Shown piece after piece: positions 6,938 through 7,988 of a stretch of DNA of 7,988 bases (its first letter is position 1; each line of letters opens with the position of its first letter). A program made the position numbers and the translations under genes. The DNA lies in NCBI GenBank assembly GCA_017461825.1, contig JAFTXB010000268.1, forward strand, positions 1-7,988, in the 5' to 3' direction. This DNA is from Clostridia bacterium (lineage in GTDB: Bacteria; Bacillota; Clostridia; Oscillospirales; CAG-272). The notes beneath the pieces were generated by a model. That model was not told the origin of the DNA, did no database searches, and saw only the letters and a program-made list of their open reading frames with translations.

Positions 6938-7960
6938 TTATGCTTTTTGTTTGTTTTGTAAAAGAGATTTGATTTTTTGAGCACGCAATTTATCGCGCGC
7001 AGACTCACTTTTTGGAGTGTTTTCTGAAGAGAGTGTCAGTGTTGCGGGCATGGCTTCGACCAACAGTGTCCCCAACTGCTCGTAAGAAATGTCTTGAATG
7101 ATACCGAGCGAAATGCCAAAACGAACATCCGCATACAATTTAATAAATTCGGATGAGCTCATCATATAGGCATGTTTCAAAACGCCCTCACTGCGCATGA
7201 TGCGGTCGGTAAGACGTTCAAGAGCATCACCCGTAATGGCTTTTCTGGCTTTGTGTTCGCTTTCGATAATTTGGCGAACTGCTTCGCTTAGCTTCGATAT
7301 GATATCGCTTTCTGTAATACCGAGAGTGATCTGATTGGAGATTTGGTACATACATCCTGCCGCACCGCTGCCTTCGCCGAACAGCCCACGTATGGTCAAT
7401 CCAATCTTTGAAAGCTGCGTGGAAAGTGAATCCATATAGCCCCCCTTGGTTAACGCTGGCAGAAACATCATGACCGAAGCGCGCATTCCTGTACCAAGAT
7501 TGGTAGGGCAATGGGTGAGATACCCCAGCTCCTCGCTGTAGGCAAAGTCAAAATCTTCATCCAAACGTTTTTCTGTTCGAGCGGCATTTTGATAAGCCTC
7601 CTCTAAGGAAAGACCGGGGAGAATGCATTGAATTCTGAGATGATCTTCCTCACAGACCATTACAGCGATTCCGCTTTGCTCCTGTAAAAGCAATGCATGC
7701 GGAGCGTCTTTTGTAGCAAATTCGGGACTGACATAGTGTCGCTCGACATAAGATGTTGCCATAATGGGGGAAAGATCTGCAAAATTGATCTTTCGAAATC
7801 CTGAGGATTCAAGCGGTGCGCTTACTTTTTCAATGATTTCATTTGCTGCGGAAACGTCAAGTCTTGACGGGAAATGATATCCGTTTATATTTCTTGCAAG
7901 GCGGACCCGCGTGCTTATTACCGTATCACATGCTTTTCCTGTAGTGCTGTACCAAGCCAT
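6938..7960 (-). CDS. mcsB: Protein arginine kinase McsB
   Basis: Uses ATP to phosphorylate arginine side chains of proteins, marking them for ClpCP, and in relatives also inactivates the repressor CtsR. The protein belongs to the phosphagen kinase (creatine/arginine kinase) fold without the usual N-terminal small domain. With the ATG at 7960 it has 340 residues, near the family norm of about 350-360. This start is preferred because AGGAG is 7 nt upstream, while the ATG at 7966 is only 1 nt from it. Visible motifs: STRVRLARN (16-24, nucleotide phosphate binding), CEEDHLRIQ (103-111, with the probable catalytic Glu105), THCPTNLGTG (149-158, with the conserved Cys151), RGLFGEGSGAAG (191-202), and ESARDKLRAQ near the C-terminus, whose Arg322-Asp323 corresponds to the allosteric phospho-arginine site of Geobacillus McsB. 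It precedes clpC by 47 nt, as in the ctsR-mcsA-mcsB-clpC operon of Firmicutes. Nothing seems missing or broken. Confidence 0.96.
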   Translation of the reverse strand: MAWYSTTGKACDTVISTRVRLARNINGYHFPSRLDVSAANEIIEKVSAPLESSGFRKINFADLSPIMATSYVERHYVSPEFATKDAPHALLLQEQSGIAVMVCEEDHLRIQCILPGLSLEEAYQNAARTEKRLDEDFDFAYSEELGYLTHCPTNLGTGMRASVMMFLPALTKGGYMDSLSTQLSKIGLTIRGLFGEGSGAAGCMYQISNQITLGITESDIISKLSEAVRQIIESEHKARKAITGDALERLTDRIMRSEGVLKHAYMMSSSEFIKLYADVRFGISLGIIQDISYEQLGTLLVEAMPATLTLSSENTPKSESARDKLRAQKIKSLLQNKQKA

Positions 7961-7962
7961 GA

Positions 7963-7988
7963 TCATTCTCCTTTCTTTTCATTTTCGG
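7963..7988 (-). CDS. Possible last codons of an upstream gene (expected mcsA)
   Basis: Only 28 bases lie upstream of mcsB. One minus-strand frame encodes ENEKKGE followed by TGA at 7965-7963, two bases before the mcsB start; the charged tail would suit McsA. A second frame ends earlier (R-K-TGA at 7981-7979). The sequence cannot decide between them or prove a gene. The expectation of mcsA comes only from the conserved operon order of Firmicutes. Confidence 0.25.
7968..7972 (-). promoter_or_regulatory. Ribosome binding site deciding the mcsB start
   Basis: The minus strand reads AAAGGAGA; its AGGAG core is 7 nt from the ATG at 7960 and only 1 nt from the upstream ATG at 7966. The two residues M-I added by the longer reading are therefore probably not made. 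If the preceding gene ends at 7963, this site lies within its last codons. Confidence 0.75.

Overview
The window looks like chromosomal DNA of an anaerobic Gram-positive bacterium of class Clostridia, most likely in or near the Oscillospirales/Ruminococcaceae. The evidence is a Firmicutes-type mcsB-clpC stress gene pair, a D-amino-acid transaminase of Bacillus type, strong AAAGGAGG-like ribosome binding sites, moderate to low GC, and surface proteins built from BspA-type leucine-rich repeats and InlB-like B repeats. The genus is an inference; no rRNA or other taxonomic marker is present.

Layout. From 1 to 1138 (+) lies the 3' part of a secreted or surface protein with two InlB-like repeats followed by BspA-like leucine-rich repeats; its 5' end is outside the window. 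A palindromic terminator at 1148-1186 separates it from everything else, which is on the minus strand. Reading the minus strand from right to left: a possible few codons of mcsA at the right edge, mcsB (protein arginine kinase, start corrected to 7960), clpC (AAA+ unfoldase, 6890-4425), and a rho-independent terminator at 4376-4412. A second transcription unit follows, with an extended -10 promoter at 4312-4320, a membrane-anchored or exported cell-wall glucosaminidase (start corrected to 4279) and, 18 nt behind it, a D-alanine aminotransferase gene (dat).

How the genes work together. McsB phosphorylates arginines on damaged or regulatory proteins, and ClpC carries the two N-terminal glutamates that bind phospho-arginine, so the pair forms the marking and unfolding arms of the ClpCP protein quality-control route. 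The ClpP peptidase and the usual repressor CtsR are not in the window. The glucosaminidase and Dat both concern peptidoglycan: one cuts the glycan strand, the other interconverts D-Ala and D-Glu with keto acids. Their co-transcription is suggested by spacing only.

I see no convincing undescribed system. The most interesting points are an apparently split or shortened C-terminal surface-protein module shared by the glucosaminidase and the truncated LRR protein, an unrecognised beta-rich region in the glucosaminidase, and the dat-glucosaminidase pairing. No gene-free stretch exceeds about 150 bases. No tRNA, rRNA, CRISPR array, insertion sequence or attachment site was seen.
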